DNA from: Streptomyces sp. TSRI0107
GTDB taxonomy: Bacteria > Actinomycetota > Actinomycetes > Streptomycetales > Streptomycetaceae
Assembly: GCF_001905845.1 (NCBI RefSeq)
Contig: NZ_LIVZ01000010.1
Coordinates: 298,822 to 362,821, forward strand
Direction: 5' to 3'
DNA: 64,000 nt
Shown: piece by piece, positions 26,044 through 36,709 of the stretch
Layout of the letters: every line of letters begins with the position of its first letter
Position numbering within the stretch: position 1 is the first letter of the stretch
The notes under the pieces: model-generated
Database searches by the model: none
Seen by the model: only the letters and a program-made list of their open reading frames with translations
Told to the model about the DNA's origin: nothing
Program-made: the position numbers and the translations under genes

Positions 26044-26539
26044 CACGACCCGGCTCGGGCTGGGCGCGGTTGCCCGGAGCGGGGCTGACGGACAGCGCCG
26101 GCGCGCGGCGACGGCACCAGCCCGCAGCCGCGTCGGCTCCGGGGCGCCGGGAAGGCCTGACCGCCCCCGCCACAGGCGTGTGCGTCGGCCGCGGTGCGGC
26201 GGGGCGCGACGACCCGCAGCCGCACCGCCGCAGCCGCCCACGCCCGCGCAGTGCACCCGGCACGCCCGGCCGGCAGCAAGTCGGCGCAGCCACGCCCGCC
26301 CGTAGCCACCCCGCCCCAGGTGCCTGCGTCCGCCGCCGTGCACCCCGGACGTCCCGCCCGCCACCGGCGCGATCGTCACCGCAACGGACCCCCGAGGGCC
26401 GGCCCGGTGACGCTGGCCGGCCCAGCCCAGCCCAGCCCAGGCCGCGCCCCCGCACCCCGACACGCGCATACGGGTGGCTCCCCCACGCCACACCCATTCG
26501 CTATGCGAAGTTTGTCCGATTAGCGCGTATCGTCGCCGC
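26044..26539. other. Long intergenic region
   Basis: These 496 bp lack a convincing gene; open frames on both strands are Arg/Pro/Ala-rich and have no ribosome site. A four-copy CCCAG run lies at 26421-26440. A 13-bp inverted repeat TTCGC-TAT-GCGAA lies at 26497-26509, 31 bp before the next ATG. Confidence 0.5.
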
Positions 26540-27205
26540 ATGCCCACGCCATACGGATCCCGCGGCGGCATGGCGTTCGGCGTGGAGGAGCTGCGTGTGC
26601 TCCGCCGCGCCCTCGCCCTCGCCCTTCACCCCGGCCAGGCCCGCGCCGAGGACGTCCAGGACTGTCTTCGCCTGGCCGACTCGCTCGACGAGGCGATGCG
26701 CGAGGGTGCCCGCCTGCGGGCCTTCCTCGTGGCCGACCTCGCCCGCTACCGCGCCGCCCTCCCCGGCGCCGCGGCCGGCTACCTCCCGCTGCTGGAGGAG
26801 GCCCTGAGTGCCGGCCACCGACCCACCCCCGACGACCTCGCGGCGCTGCGCGCCCTGCGCGGCAACCCGGCGGCGGCGGCCCTCCTCGACCACTGCCAGG
26901 CCCTCGCCGAGCAGGACGTCCGTGCCCGCCTCGCCGGCCGTGCGCCGGAGGCCGCGCGGGCCAACCCCCTCGTCCCGGTGTCCCGCACCCGCCTCCTCGC
27001 CATTCCCGGCGGCCGCGGCGCCGACGAGCGGCCCGCGGGGCAGCCGGAGCGGAAGCCCGCGGAGAAGCCCGCCGGGCCGGCGCCCTCGCCGTCCGCCCCG
27101 CAGTCCCCGTCCCGCCGCCCGATCCCGACCCCGGGCGAGGTCTTCCCCCGCCGCAAGCCGCCCCAGGACCCCGCGAACCCCCCGCGGCAGCTGGCCGTCG
27201 GCTGA
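26540..27205 (+). CDS. Conserved actinobacterial hypothetical protein
   Basis: This 221-residue protein has an N-terminal helical half (FGVEELRVLRRALALALHP, DVQDCLRLADSLDEAMREG) and a Pro-rich disordered C-terminal third. There is no signal peptide or membrane segment. I recognise it only as a Streptomyces conserved protein of unknown function. The ATG lies close behind an inverted repeat at 26497-26509, and no good Shine-Dalgarno is visible, so translation may be leaderless. Confidence 0.65.
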   Translation: MPTPYGSRGGMAFGVEELRVLRRALALALHPGQARAEDVQDCLRLADSLDEAMREGARLRAFLVADLARYRAALPGAAAGYLPLLEEALSAGHRPTPDDLAALRALRGNPAAAALLDHCQALAEQDVRARLAGRAPEAARANPLVPVSRTRLLAIPGGRGADERPAGQPERKPAEKPAGPAPSPSAPQSPSRRPIPTPGEVFPRRKPPQDPANPPRQLAVG

Positions 27206-27251
27206 GGCCCCCCGCCCCGGGTCCGCGTTCCCCCACGATTACCCTGGAGCC

Positions 27252-27437
27252 ATGGACTACGTCTCCGCGCTTCTGCCCCCGGTGGTCATGGCCGTGTTCT
27301 TCATCAGCGTGATCAGGGTGATCGTGAAGACCCAGGGCGGGGCCAACAAGGCCAAGGAGGACGCGGCCGTCGACGCGGCGCTCGCCCGCGCGGAGGCTGC
27401 CCGCCAGCCCTCCGCGTCGCCCTCCACGGAGGCCTGA
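27252..27437 (+). CDS. Small single-span membrane protein
   Basis: This 61-residue protein has one N-terminal membrane segment (SALLPPVVMAVFFISVIRVIV, about residues 5-24) followed by a charged, Ala-rich cytosolic tail. The TGGAGCC immediately before the ATG acts as the ribosome site. It is followed by a classical terminator. The function is unknown. Small proteins of this shape are conserved at this locus in Streptomyces. Confidence 0.7.
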   Translation: MDYVSALLPPVVMAVFFISVIRVIVKTQGGANKAKEDAAVDAALARAEAARQPSASPSTEA

Positions 27438-27467
27438 GCCGCCCGCTCACCCCACTGCTCCACCATT

Positions 27468-27497
27468 CGCCCGCGCACACGCGCGGGCGTCCTTTTT
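27468..27497 (+). terminator. Intrinsic terminator
   Basis: The arms CGCCCGCGC (27468-27476) and GCGCGGGCG (27481-27489) form a 9-bp perfect stem with loop ACAC. TCC and a five-T run follow (27493-27497). It ends the transcript of the small membrane protein. Confidence 0.85.
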
Positions 27498-27535
27498 GCT
27501 CCTGTTTGCAGGGGAAGGGCCAGTCCGGCACGCCA

Positions 27536-28018
27536 ATGCCGGGATCTCCCACTATTGTTCAAACTGTGCCTCGCCCATTGGGAGAACTCGAAGACGCGGT
27601 CATGACGCGGGTGTGGAAGTGGAACCGCCCGGTGACCGTTCGAGAAGTCCTGGAAGACCTTCAGCGGGAACGGTCCATCGCCTACACCACGGTGATGACC
27701 GTTTTGGACAATCTCCATCAGAAGGGCTGGGTCCGCCGTGAGGCGGAAGGCCGCGCCTATCGATATGAGGCGGTCTCCACCCGCGCCGCCTACGCCGCCG
27801 CCCTGATGAACGACGCCTGGTCGCAGAGCGACAACCCCGCCGCCGCACTCGTCGCCTTCTTCGGCATGATGAGCGAGGAACAGCGACATGCCCTCCGGGA
27901 CGCCGTACGGATCGTCCAGGGCCCGGAAACACCCGAACCGGAACCGGAGCGGCGGCGAGAAGAACCGGACGCCGCACCCGACAACCCCGGCTCGGCGCCG
28001 GAGCGCGGCGGGCGATAG
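27536..28018 (+). CDS. BlaI/MecI-family transcriptional regulator
   Basis: This is a winged-helix repressor of the penicillinase-repressor family. LGELEDAVMTRVWKWNRPVTVREVL, AYTTVMTVLDNLHQKGWV and the wing REAEGRAYRYEA match the DNA-binding domain, and a dimerisation helix follows (AAALVAFFGMMSEEQRHALRDAV). From the ATG it has 160 residues with a charged disordered tail. A GTG at 27566, closer to the usual N-terminus, is an alternative start. No BlaR/MecR-type M56 protease gene is adjacent, so how it is released from DNA is unknown. Confidence 0.88.
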   Translation: MPGSPTIVQTVPRPLGELEDAVMTRVWKWNRPVTVREVLEDLQRERSIAYTTVMTVLDNLHQKGWVRREAEGRAYRYEAVSTRAAYAAALMNDAWSQSDNPAAALVAFFGMMSEEQRHALRDAVRIVQGPETPEPEPERRREEPDAAPDNPGSAPERGGR

Positions 28019-28027
28019 CGTCCGCAC

Positions 28028-28576
28028 ATGTCAGCAGAGAGCCCATCCGCCGAGAACCCCGAAGTCAGCGCTAAAGCCCTCACCGTCCGCCGGGCCCGGA
28101 CCAGCGATGTCCCGGCCGTCCGCCGACTCCTTGACGCGTACGTCCGGCACGGCATCCTGCTCGACAAAGCGATGGTGACCCTTTACGAGGACATCCAGGA
28201 GTTCTGGGTCGCGGAACGTGACGACAACGCCGAGGTGGTCGGCTGTGGCGCACTGCACGTGATGTGGGAAGACCTCGCGGAAGTCCGCACTCTCGCGGTG
28301 AAGCCCGGCCTGAAGGGCGCCGGCGTCGGCCACCAGTTGCTGGAGAAGTTGCTGCAGACCGCGCGCTGGCTCGGCGTTCGCCGGGTTTTCTGCCTCACCT
28401 TCGAAGTGGACTTCTTCGGCAGGCACGGCTTCGTGGAGATCGGCGAGACACCGGTCGACACCGATGTCTACGCGGAGCTGATGCGTTCCTATGACGAGGG
28501 CGTCGCGGAGTTCCTGGGTCTCGAACGAGTGAAACCGAACACCTTGGGCAACAGCCGGATGCTTCTGCATCTGTGA
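28028..28576 (+). CDS. GNAT-family amino-acid N-acetyltransferase (ArgA-like)
   Basis: This 182-residue acetyltransferase has the GNAT core: VRRARTSDVPAVRRLLDAY, then GCGALHVMWEDLAEVRTLAV and the acetyl-CoA loop KGAGVGHQLLEKLL. FGRHGFVEIG closes the domain. The close resemblance to the mycobacterial stand-alone ArgA-type acetyltransferase suggests N-acetylation of glutamate or glutamine for arginine synthesis. It is not linked to other arg genes here. It starts 10 bp after the BlaI-type gene, so the two may be cotranscribed. Confidence 0.85.
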   Translation: MSAESPSAENPEVSAKALTVRRARTSDVPAVRRLLDAYVRHGILLDKAMVTLYEDIQEFWVAERDDNAEVVGCGALHVMWEDLAEVRTLAVKPGLKGAGVGHQLLEKLLQTARWLGVRRVFCLTFEVDFFGRHGFVEIGETPVDTDVYAELMRSYDEGVAEFLGLERVKPNTLGNSRMLLHL

Positions 28577-28710
28577 TCGACGTTATTCCGCCGCGGTGAC
28601 CCTGCCCGGGTGCCCTATGTCCGAAACGCGTACGTTTCCGGGCCGGAGGCGGGCTGTAGGTCTCTCCCAGGGGTTTGTGTTTTTCCAGCAAAAGCGGTTT
28701 GCTTTCCGAC

Positions 28711-28726
28711 GTACTGCAGTACTGCA
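28711..28726. promoter_or_regulatory. Overlapping palindromes upstream of lsr2
   Basis: GTACTGCAGTAC (28711-28722) and TGCAGTACTGCA (28715-28726) are two overlapping 12-bp perfect palindromes. They lie in an unusually AT-rich stretch 74 bp before the lsr2 start. A further inverted repeat GAAACG-CGTA-CGTTTC lies at 28623-28638. They are candidate binding sites for an autoregulator. Confidence 0.5.
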
Positions 28727-28799
28727 TATAACAGGGGGCGGCGAAACGGCGGGACGCCGCGGACCCCAGGTCCTCACGTTATCGATGAAAGGAAATCCG

Positions 28800-29135
28800 G
28801 TGGCACAGAAGGTTCAGGTCCTTCTTGTCGACGACCTCGACGGCGGCGAGGCGGACGAGACGGTGACGTTCGCACTGGACGGTAAGACGTACGAGATCGA
28901 TCTGACGACTGCCAATGCGGACAAGCTTCGCGGCCTTCTCGAGCCCTATGTGAAGGGTGGTCGTCGTACCGGGGGCCGCGCTTCGGGCGGGCGTGGAAAG
29001 GCGCGGGCCGCTTCCGGCGGCAGCCAGGACACCGCCGCGATCCGTGCCTGGGCGAAGGAGAACGGTTACGAGGTCAACGACCGCGGCCGTGTTCCGGCGA
29101 CCATTCGCGAGGCCTACGAGAAGGTCAACGGCTGA
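28800..29135 (+). CDS. lsr2: Lsr2 nucleoid-associated protein
   Basis: This protein bridges DNA and silences AT-rich, often horizontally acquired genes; it is the actinobacterial counterpart of H-NS. The 111-residue protein has the N-terminal oligomerisation domain (KVQVLLVDDLDGGEADETVTF) and a basic linker. The C-terminal DNA-binding domain (AIRAWAKENGYEVNDRGRVP) contains the AT-hook-like RGR motif. The start is GTG with AAAGGAAA upstream. Its 3' end overlaps the convergent SCO3374-type gene by 22 bp. Confidence 0.96.
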   Translation: MAQKVQVLLVDDLDGGEADETVTFALDGKTYEIDLTTANADKLRGLLEPYVKGGRRTGGRASGGRGKARAASGGSQDTAAIRAWAKENGYEVNDRGRVPATIREAYEKVNG

Positions 29136-29764
29136 GCGCACGCGTGCAGCCGGATCCGGTGGCACTGGGTCGCCACCGTGTCCACGACCCGTACGAGATC
29201 GGGGGCGCCCCCACCGCCCCCCAGCGCCGACAGCGTCGGCAGCGAGGCCTCGACCTCGCGCACCGGCCCGGGGGGCCGCACCCACACGGCGGCCCCCTGC
29301 ACAGAGCCGACGCCGCCGACGGTGACCGGCGGCCCACCCTCCCCCCACCGCGCGGTCACCGGCGGACCACCGGGTGACCACTCCGCGCCCATGTCCGGCG
29401 CATCCGTCAGCGCCCCCTCGCGGAGGACCGTGAGGTCCAGCTCCAGCGAGCCCCACTCCAGCCAGTCGAGCAGCCCCGGCAGCTCCTGCGCACTGCCCGG
29501 GGCCATCAGGATCCGCATCCGGTCCCCCTGGGCGGCCACCGGAGAGGCGGGGGCGAGATGCCGCAGCGCGGCGCGCCCCGCGGGGGCGGGGACGTCCAGG
29601 ACGTCGAAGCGCGGGCCCACGACCAGCCGAAGCGGCCTGCCGGGCACTGTGGGCCACCCCAGATCGTTCTCGTACCAGGCCCGGAGCCGATCGCTCGGGA
29701 CGGGCGGCCGACGGGGGACCGGCAGGGCGACGGGGGGAGGGAGCTGTGGGGGTGCGCCGACCAT
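29114..29764 (-). CDS. SCO3374-family protein
   Basis: This 216-residue protein is of a type conserved next to lsr2 and clpC in Streptomyces. The N-terminal part (LRAWYENDLGWPTVPGRPLRLVVGPRFDVLDVPAPAG) resembles the start of the archaeo-eukaryotic primase/Prim-Pol fold, but catalytic acidic triplets cannot be recognised. I take this as a weak similarity only. The ATG start has GGAGG about 20 bp upstream, so the start is uncertain. The convergent 22-bp overlap with lsr2 is notable. Confidence 0.65.
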   Translation of the reverse strand: MVGAPPQLPPPVALPVPRRPPVPSDRLRAWYENDLGWPTVPGRPLRLVVGPRFDVLDVPAPAGRAALRHLAPASPVAAQGDRMRILMAPGSAQELPGLLDWLEWGSLELDLTVLREGALTDAPDMGAEWSPGGPPVTARWGEGGPPVTVGGVGSVQGAAVWVRPPGPVREVEASLPTLSALGGGGGAPDLVRVVDTVATQCHRIRLHACAQPLTFS

Positions 29765-30194
29765 GCCCAGCGCAACCGCCGAAACGCCTCCGAGGTTACG
29801 GTGCGTGCTCAAACAATCCCGAAGAGTGTCGGATCGGGGGGCGTGCGGGGGCACGGGGAGGCGCAAGGTTGTTCGCCCGTAGCGGAGGGAAAGGGTGCGC
29901 GCGGCATGGACTGTCAGTGCGGGCGGGTAAGACATCCCTAGTGGGAGGGGGCGACACGCAGGCAAGGCCGTCTCGCGTTCGCCATCGGCGTACTGATGGT
30001 GAGGGTAACTGCCTGGCCTGCGGGAACATCGTCTCGCACCATCGGGTTGGAGCAGATGTCGGCGTTCGGGGTCAGGAGGCCAAGGACGGTGTCGGCAGTT
30101 GGAATGAGCGGTCCCCGCTTGCGGGACTAAGCTGCGGAAGGACAGGGAGGGGAAGTTCCCCTTACTGCCTGACCGCTCTGAGGAGCGATTAACG
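29765..30194 (+). other. clpC upstream region
   Basis: These 430 bp lie between the divergent SCO3374-type gene and clpC. They contain a TGTTCGC-CCGTA-GCGGAG motif (29870-29887) resembling a ClgR operator. A short hairpin, AGGGGA-AGT-TCCCCT, lies about 40 bp before the clpC ribosome site AGGAG (30181-30185). No gene is visible. Confidence 0.5.
29870..29887 (+). promoter_or_regulatory. Putative ClgR operator
   Basis: TGTTCGCCCGTAGCGGAG keeps the CGC-N5-GCG core of the actinobacterial ClgR consensus (WNNWCGCYNANRGCGWWS as I recall it), with two mismatches. ClgR activates clp genes in Streptomyces and Corynebacterium, and clpC follows. Confidence 0.45.
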
Positions 30195-32723
<2,529 letters not shown>

Positions 32724-32730
32724 GCGCCAC

Positions 32731-32780
32731 GGCATGTGAAAGGGCCGGTGCCTCCCGGGGCACCGGCCCTTTCACATGCC
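32731..32780. terminator. Bidirectional terminator between clpC and the phosphatase gene
   Basis: A perfect 22-bp inverted repeat (32731-32752 and 32759-32780) with loop TCCCGG lies between convergent genes. The top strand has TTTCAC within the stem and no T-run. Confidence 0.85.
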
Positions 32781-32787
32781 CGCGGTG

Positions 32788-33423
32788 TTACGACAGCTGT
32801 CCGTCGTAGTCCGGCAGCTTGTACGCCTTCTCGGCGTGGCCGCCCGACAGGTCGGTGGTGTTGTTGCCGATGTTGGCGATGATCGTGTAGCCCTTCGACT
32901 CGATGGCGGCCCGCTGGGCCGTCTTGTAGTCGGCGACGTTCTTGAAGAGGTCGAGGAAGCCGCGGACGTGCAGCCCGGCGACCTCGTAGCCGACCTTCTC
33001 CAGGTTGTACTCGGTGGGCGCGTAGATGACGCCCGGCCGGGCCGTCACGAAGAAGAGCGCGACGCCGTGCTGCTGGGCGTACTCGGCGACGTCGAGGACC
33101 GGCTGGTTGGCCGGCTGCGGGTAGCTGAAGCCGAAGTCGGTCTCCAGGGTGGTGTTGTCGATGTCGAAGACGATCGCCTGCTTCTCGCCCGGCTTCTGCT
33201 GGGCGATCCGCTGCTTGAGGTACGGCAGTGCCTGGTCCATCACGGCCTGGCAGTCCTTCTGCCAGGTGGCGTAGTCGACGTCCGCCGCGGCGGTGGCGGT
33301 CGCGGTGGCGACCGTGGTGGTCGTGGTACCGGTCGCGGCCTCGGCGGGGGCGGCGACGGTCACGAGGGCGGCCGCGGCGACGGCAAGGGTGGCCGTACGG
33401 CGGATCCCGGCTCTGCTCGTCAT
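32788..33423 (-). CDS. Secreted HAD-family acid phosphatase
   Basis: This 211-residue protein has an N-terminal signal peptide (basic TSRAGIRRT, hydrophobic core, cleavage near AEAATG). An HAD phosphatase domain follows with the nucleophile motif VFDIDNTTLETDF (Asp-x-Asp) near residue 85 and FFVTARP near 125. A C-terminal segment contains NIGNNTTDLSGG in place of the usual GD. It resembles acid phosphatases of the class B/plant type. It probably acts outside the membrane on phosphate esters. No anchoring signal is seen. Confidence 0.85.
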   Translation of the reverse strand: MTSRAGIRRTATLAVAAAALVTVAAPAEAATGTTTTTVATATATAAADVDYATWQKDCQAVMDQALPYLKQRIAQQKPGEKQAIVFDIDNTTLETDFGFSYPQPANQPVLDVAEYAQQHGVALFFVTARPGVIYAPTEYNLEKVGYEVAGLHVRGFLDLFKNVADYKTAQRAAIESKGYTIIANIGNNTTDLSGGHAEKAYKLPDYDGQLS

Positions 33424-33562
33424 GGGTGTGGGGGTCCTCTCACATCGGTGCTGCCACGTGTCGTGTGCATGTTCGTAGGTGAGGGTGACGCGAGGAGAAC
33501 CGTAGGGTTACCGGACGGTAGGTGGCTAGAGGTGTGCGCGGACGAACATGGGAGCACGTGCC

Positions 33563-36500
33563 TCACACCACCGCGCGGACCCTCAGCACGCTGGGCGTGC
33601 CGGGCAGCTGGGCGAGGACGTCGTCCGGGATCTCGGAGACGTCCGGCGCCGGGACGATCACAACCGTGCGCAGGCCGGGGAACAGCTCCGGGACGCGGGA
33701 CAGGTCCTCGCTGCCGTGGAAGTCGTTCAGCCGCAGGCTCGTCACACCGGGCAGCGGCGGGCCCTGCCAGCCGACGACCCGCCAGTTGATCCGCAGGTCC
33801 GTCAGCTCGGGCAGCCGGGCGATCTCCTCGTAGTCCCGCGGGGCGAGCTCGCCGTACAGCGAGGCGAGGCTCAGCTGCCGCAGCGAGCGGAACCGGTGCA
33901 GGCCGCGCAGCCCGGTGTGCCACAGCGCCTTCTTGGTGAACCGCAGATAGCGCAGCGGAAGGCCGGGCGGGATCGCCTCGTCGAGGCTGTCGGCCTCCAG
34001 CGGCACCCCCAGGTCGAGCTGGTCGAGCGTCCGTGATCCGGCGAGGACGGCCAGCGCGCCCGGCCGTTCCAGGCCCGGCAGCAGGTCCAGCGACAGCCAG
34101 GACAGCGGCAGCCCGGCGAGCGGCGCGAGGTCGTCCACGTACGGGCATCTGCTCAGGTCGAGGTAGCTCAGCCGGTGCAGGCCGGCGAGGCAGTTCAGGT
34201 CCCGCAGCTCGTCGTTGCCCCGGATGACCAGCTCCTTCGTGCGCTCCGGAACAAGCCCCTCCGCGATCGCGTCCGCCGGGATGTCCCCGGCCAGCTGGAG
34301 TGCCCGGCGCCCGCCCAGCTCGCGCAGGAAGCGCAGCTGGTCGGCGGAGTGAGCGGCGAAGAACAGCCCGTACTCGTTCAGGTGCACGATGACCTCCTCC
34401 CCGTACCGCCGCACCGGGAAGCGGTGCCAGGTCCAGGTGAGCTGGGCCCGTACGTCCAGGCGGGGGTGGTCGCGGAACCTGGCCAGCACCGGAAGCGCCG
34501 CGTCCGTACCGATCAGCGACGCCGTGACGACGACCGCCCGCGCCTCCTCCGCGCTCAGTCCGTCCGGCCCGGGCAGCAGCTCCAGGGCGAGCGGCCCGGC
34601 CTCGGCCAGGGCCCGCGCCTCCTGGGTGGTGCGGGGCGGGATCAGTACGGCGGCCCGCCGCTCGACCTCGGCGCGGACCCGGGGGTCGAGTTCCGTGGCG
34701 TGCTCCAGCGAGGCCAGCGCCAGCAGGCGTACCCGGGTGCTCGCGGCCCCCTCCAGCCGGTCCGCCGTCTCGGTCAGGCCGCGCAGCAGCTCGGCGCGTT
34801 CCCGGGGCCGGGCGTGGGCGACGGCCATACGGATCACGTCCGCCCACTGCTCGTCCGCCGCGCCCCGCACGAGCAGCCCGAAATCGCCGTCCTCCACGGC
34901 GGCCCGCGCGCCGAGGTAGTCCTGGAAGGTGCGGTGCACGAACTCCACGGTCCCGGCGGACGGTTCGCGCAGCAGGCCGCTGCGCAGCAGCAGATGGCCG
35001 AGGATCCGCTCGGCGTCGCCCTGCGCGGCGGCGGCCGGGAGGGCGGGGAGGACGTCGGCGACGATACGGACGGCGCGTGCGCGGTCCATCTCGGACTGGT
35101 TGTTGCGGATCAGCCAGTAGGCGAGGCGCTGGAGGAGCTGGATCTGCGGCAGCTCGGTGAGGTGGACGCCCTCACCGGGGGTGATCATGTCGCGTTCCTC
35201 GTCCCGGCGGGCGAGCAGCATCGACAGCGCGGCGTCGTACAGCTCCTGGCGGCCGTGCGGGAGGTAGCCGCGCCGGTCGCGGTGGAGGGCGCAGATCAGA
35301 CCGCACATCAGCGGGTTGGTGGCGAGGCGGCCGAGGTCGGGCTTGGTGCGGACGGCGTCGAGGAGGGAGCGCTCGTAGCCGTCGAGGACCTCCGGGTCGC
35401 GGGCGCCGGCCCGCGCGGCGGTGTGCCAGCGGGTGACGAAGGCGGCCACGTCGTCGTCGCTCATGGGGCTGAGGGCGAGTTCCGTGAAGCCGTCGGCGGC
35501 GAGCCAGTCCGTGCGGACGGCGGAGGGCCGGGAGGTGACCAGCCACCAGTTGCCGGGATAGACGTCCAGCAGGTCGCGCAGCCAGCGCCGGGTGCGTTCG
35601 CGTTCGCGCTCGGGGATCTCGTCGATGCCGTCGACGAGCAGCAGCCCGCGGCCGTCGCGCAGGACCCGGTCGGCCCAGCCGTCCGGCTGGGTGTCGTGGA
35701 AGGGGACGCGTACGGCGGCCAGGAAGGCGCCGGGCGCGGGCAGACCGTCGGGACGGCGGACCAGGGTGCGCAGCGGGAGCACGAACGGGATCCGGCCGCC
35801 GGGGACGTCCGGGTCCGGGTCGTCGCGTTCGCCGCGGGCCGTGCTGACCGCGAGCCACTGCACCAGCGTGGTCTTTCCGGAGCCGGCCACTCCGCGCAGC
35901 AGCACCCGGTCGTGCTCGGCGAGCGCCCGGTCGGCGGGCAGGGCGGTGGCGGCGGCGACGGGCTGCTCGTCCGGGTCGCCCACGGGCTCGTCCGCGGCGT
36001 CGGGGTGCAGGGCCGTCAGGCTCAGATAGGCCGCGTCCAGGGGCCAGCGGTCGGGGGAGTCGACCAGGTCGATGCCGTAGATCGTGAGGTGGGCGTGGTG
36101 GGTGGCGACGTAGGCGAGGTAGCGCTGTTCGAAGGCCGAGTCGGGGCCGTCGGGCGGCGGGGTGCGGGCGATCAGCGTGTCGACCTTGGTCAGCAGCTCG
36201 CGCTGGCGGCGGGTCTGCTCGACCAGGGTGCGCGGTACGAAGGCCGAGCGCTGGGTGAAGAAGTGCAGGATGTGCAGGCAGGCGGTGGTGAGCAGCCGGT
36301 CGAGGAAGAGGCTCGCGTCGCGGGAGAGGTGGCGGGCCGGGTCGCCGGCGGCGGCGCGCAGCCGGGCGGCCAGGGCCTCGGGGCCCAGTTCGACGGCCTG
36401 GACGTCGGTCATGGTGAGGTCGCCGAGGGCGTACAGGGTGTCGGCGAGGGCGTGTACGACGGCCTGCTCCTCGTCGGCGGGCAGGGGCCGCTCGCCGCTC

Positions 36501-36709
36501 CCGAGGGCCTGCCGGACCAGCTCGGCGGCGAGCCGTGCGACGTCCGTCCGGCCGAGCCGCCGCTTCTCGCCCCGGAACGAGACGCGGCCGGAGATCCGCA
36601 CCGGCCGGTCGACGAGCCCGGCGCCCGGCCCCTCCGTAACGAAGAGCTTTCGTATGAGCGGCGTCACAACGCCGGTCGCCAGCCTGACCCCGATGGCGGT
36701 CGGTTCCAC
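33563..36709 (-). CDS. NACHT-LRR STAND NTPase (bacterial NLR-like)
   Basis: This 1048-residue protein has an N-terminal helical NACHT-associated domain (residues 1-250, IGVRLATGVVTPLIRKLFVTEGPGAGLVD). The NACHT NTPase follows, with Walker A GVAGSGKTT (273-281), Walker B GLLLVDGIDEIPE (about 355-367) and sensor WWLVTSRPSA (388-397). A winged-helix/linker segment ends in VEFVHRTFQDYLGARAA. A repeat-rich region comes next, then at least six leucine-rich repeats (LSYLDLSRCPYVDDLAPLAG, LRQLSLASLYG). I chose the GTG at 36709, with GGGAGG 6 bases upstream, over an ATG at 36940. Related bacterial NACHT proteins act in phage defence; a regulatory role is the alternative. Confidence 0.88.
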   Translation of the reverse strand: MEPTAIGVRLATGVVTPLIRKLFVTEGPGAGLVDRPVRISGRVSFRGEKRRLGRTDVARLAAELVRQALGSGERPLPADEEQAVVHALADTLYALGDLTMTDVQAVELGPEALAARLRAAAGDPARHLSRDASLFLDRLLTTACLHILHFFTQRSAFVPRTLVEQTRRQRELLTKVDTLIARTPPPDGPDSAFEQRYLAYVATHHAHLTIYGIDLVDSPDRWPLDAAYLSLTALHPDAADEPVGDPDEQPVAAATALPADRALAEHDRVLLRGVAGSGKTTLVQWLAVSTARGERDDPDPDVPGGRIPFVLPLRTLVRRPDGLPAPGAFLAAVRVPFHDTQPDGWADRVLRDGRGLLLVDGIDEIPERERERTRRWLRDLLDVYPGNWWLVTSRPSAVRTDWLAADGFTELALSPMSDDDVAAFVTRWHTAARAGARDPEVLDGYERSLLDAVRTKPDLGRLATNPLMCGLICALHRDRRGYLPHGRQELYDAALSMLLARRDEERDMITPGEGVHLTELPQIQLLQRLAYWLIRNNQSEMDRARAVRIVADVLPALPAAAAQGDAERILGHLLLRSGLLREPSAGTVEFVHRTFQDYLGARAAVEDGDFGLLVRGAADEQWADVIRMAVAHARPRERAELLRGLTETADRLEGAASTRVRLLALASLEHATELDPRVRAEVERRAAVLIPPRTTQEARALAEAGPLALELLPGPDGLSAEEARAVVVTASLIGTDAALPVLARFRDHPRLDVRAQLTWTWHRFPVRRYGEEVIVHLNEYGLFFAAHSADQLRFLRELGGRRALQLAGDIPADAIAEGLVPERTKELVIRGNDELRDLNCLAGLHRLSYLDLSRCPYVDDLAPLAGLPLSWLSLDLLPGLERPGALAVLAGSRTLDQLDLGVPLEADSLDEAIPPGLPLRYLRFTKKALWHTGLRGLHRFRSLRQLSLASLYGELAPRDYEEIARLPELTDLRINWRVVGWQGPPLPGVTSLRLNDFHGSEDLSRVPELFPGLRTVVIVPAPDVSEIPDDVLAQLPGTPSVLRVRAVV

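Noticed and set aside
26421..26440. Four CCCAG units as a possible CRISPR-like or satellite repeat
   Set aside because: A simple 5-bp run with no spacers; no CRISPR array or cas gene occurs in the window.
25919..26571. Overlapping minus-strand frames of about 190-200 codons in the coaX downstream region
   Set aside because: Gly/Arg/Ala-rich, partly antisense to coaX, with no start signal or similarity to a known fold.
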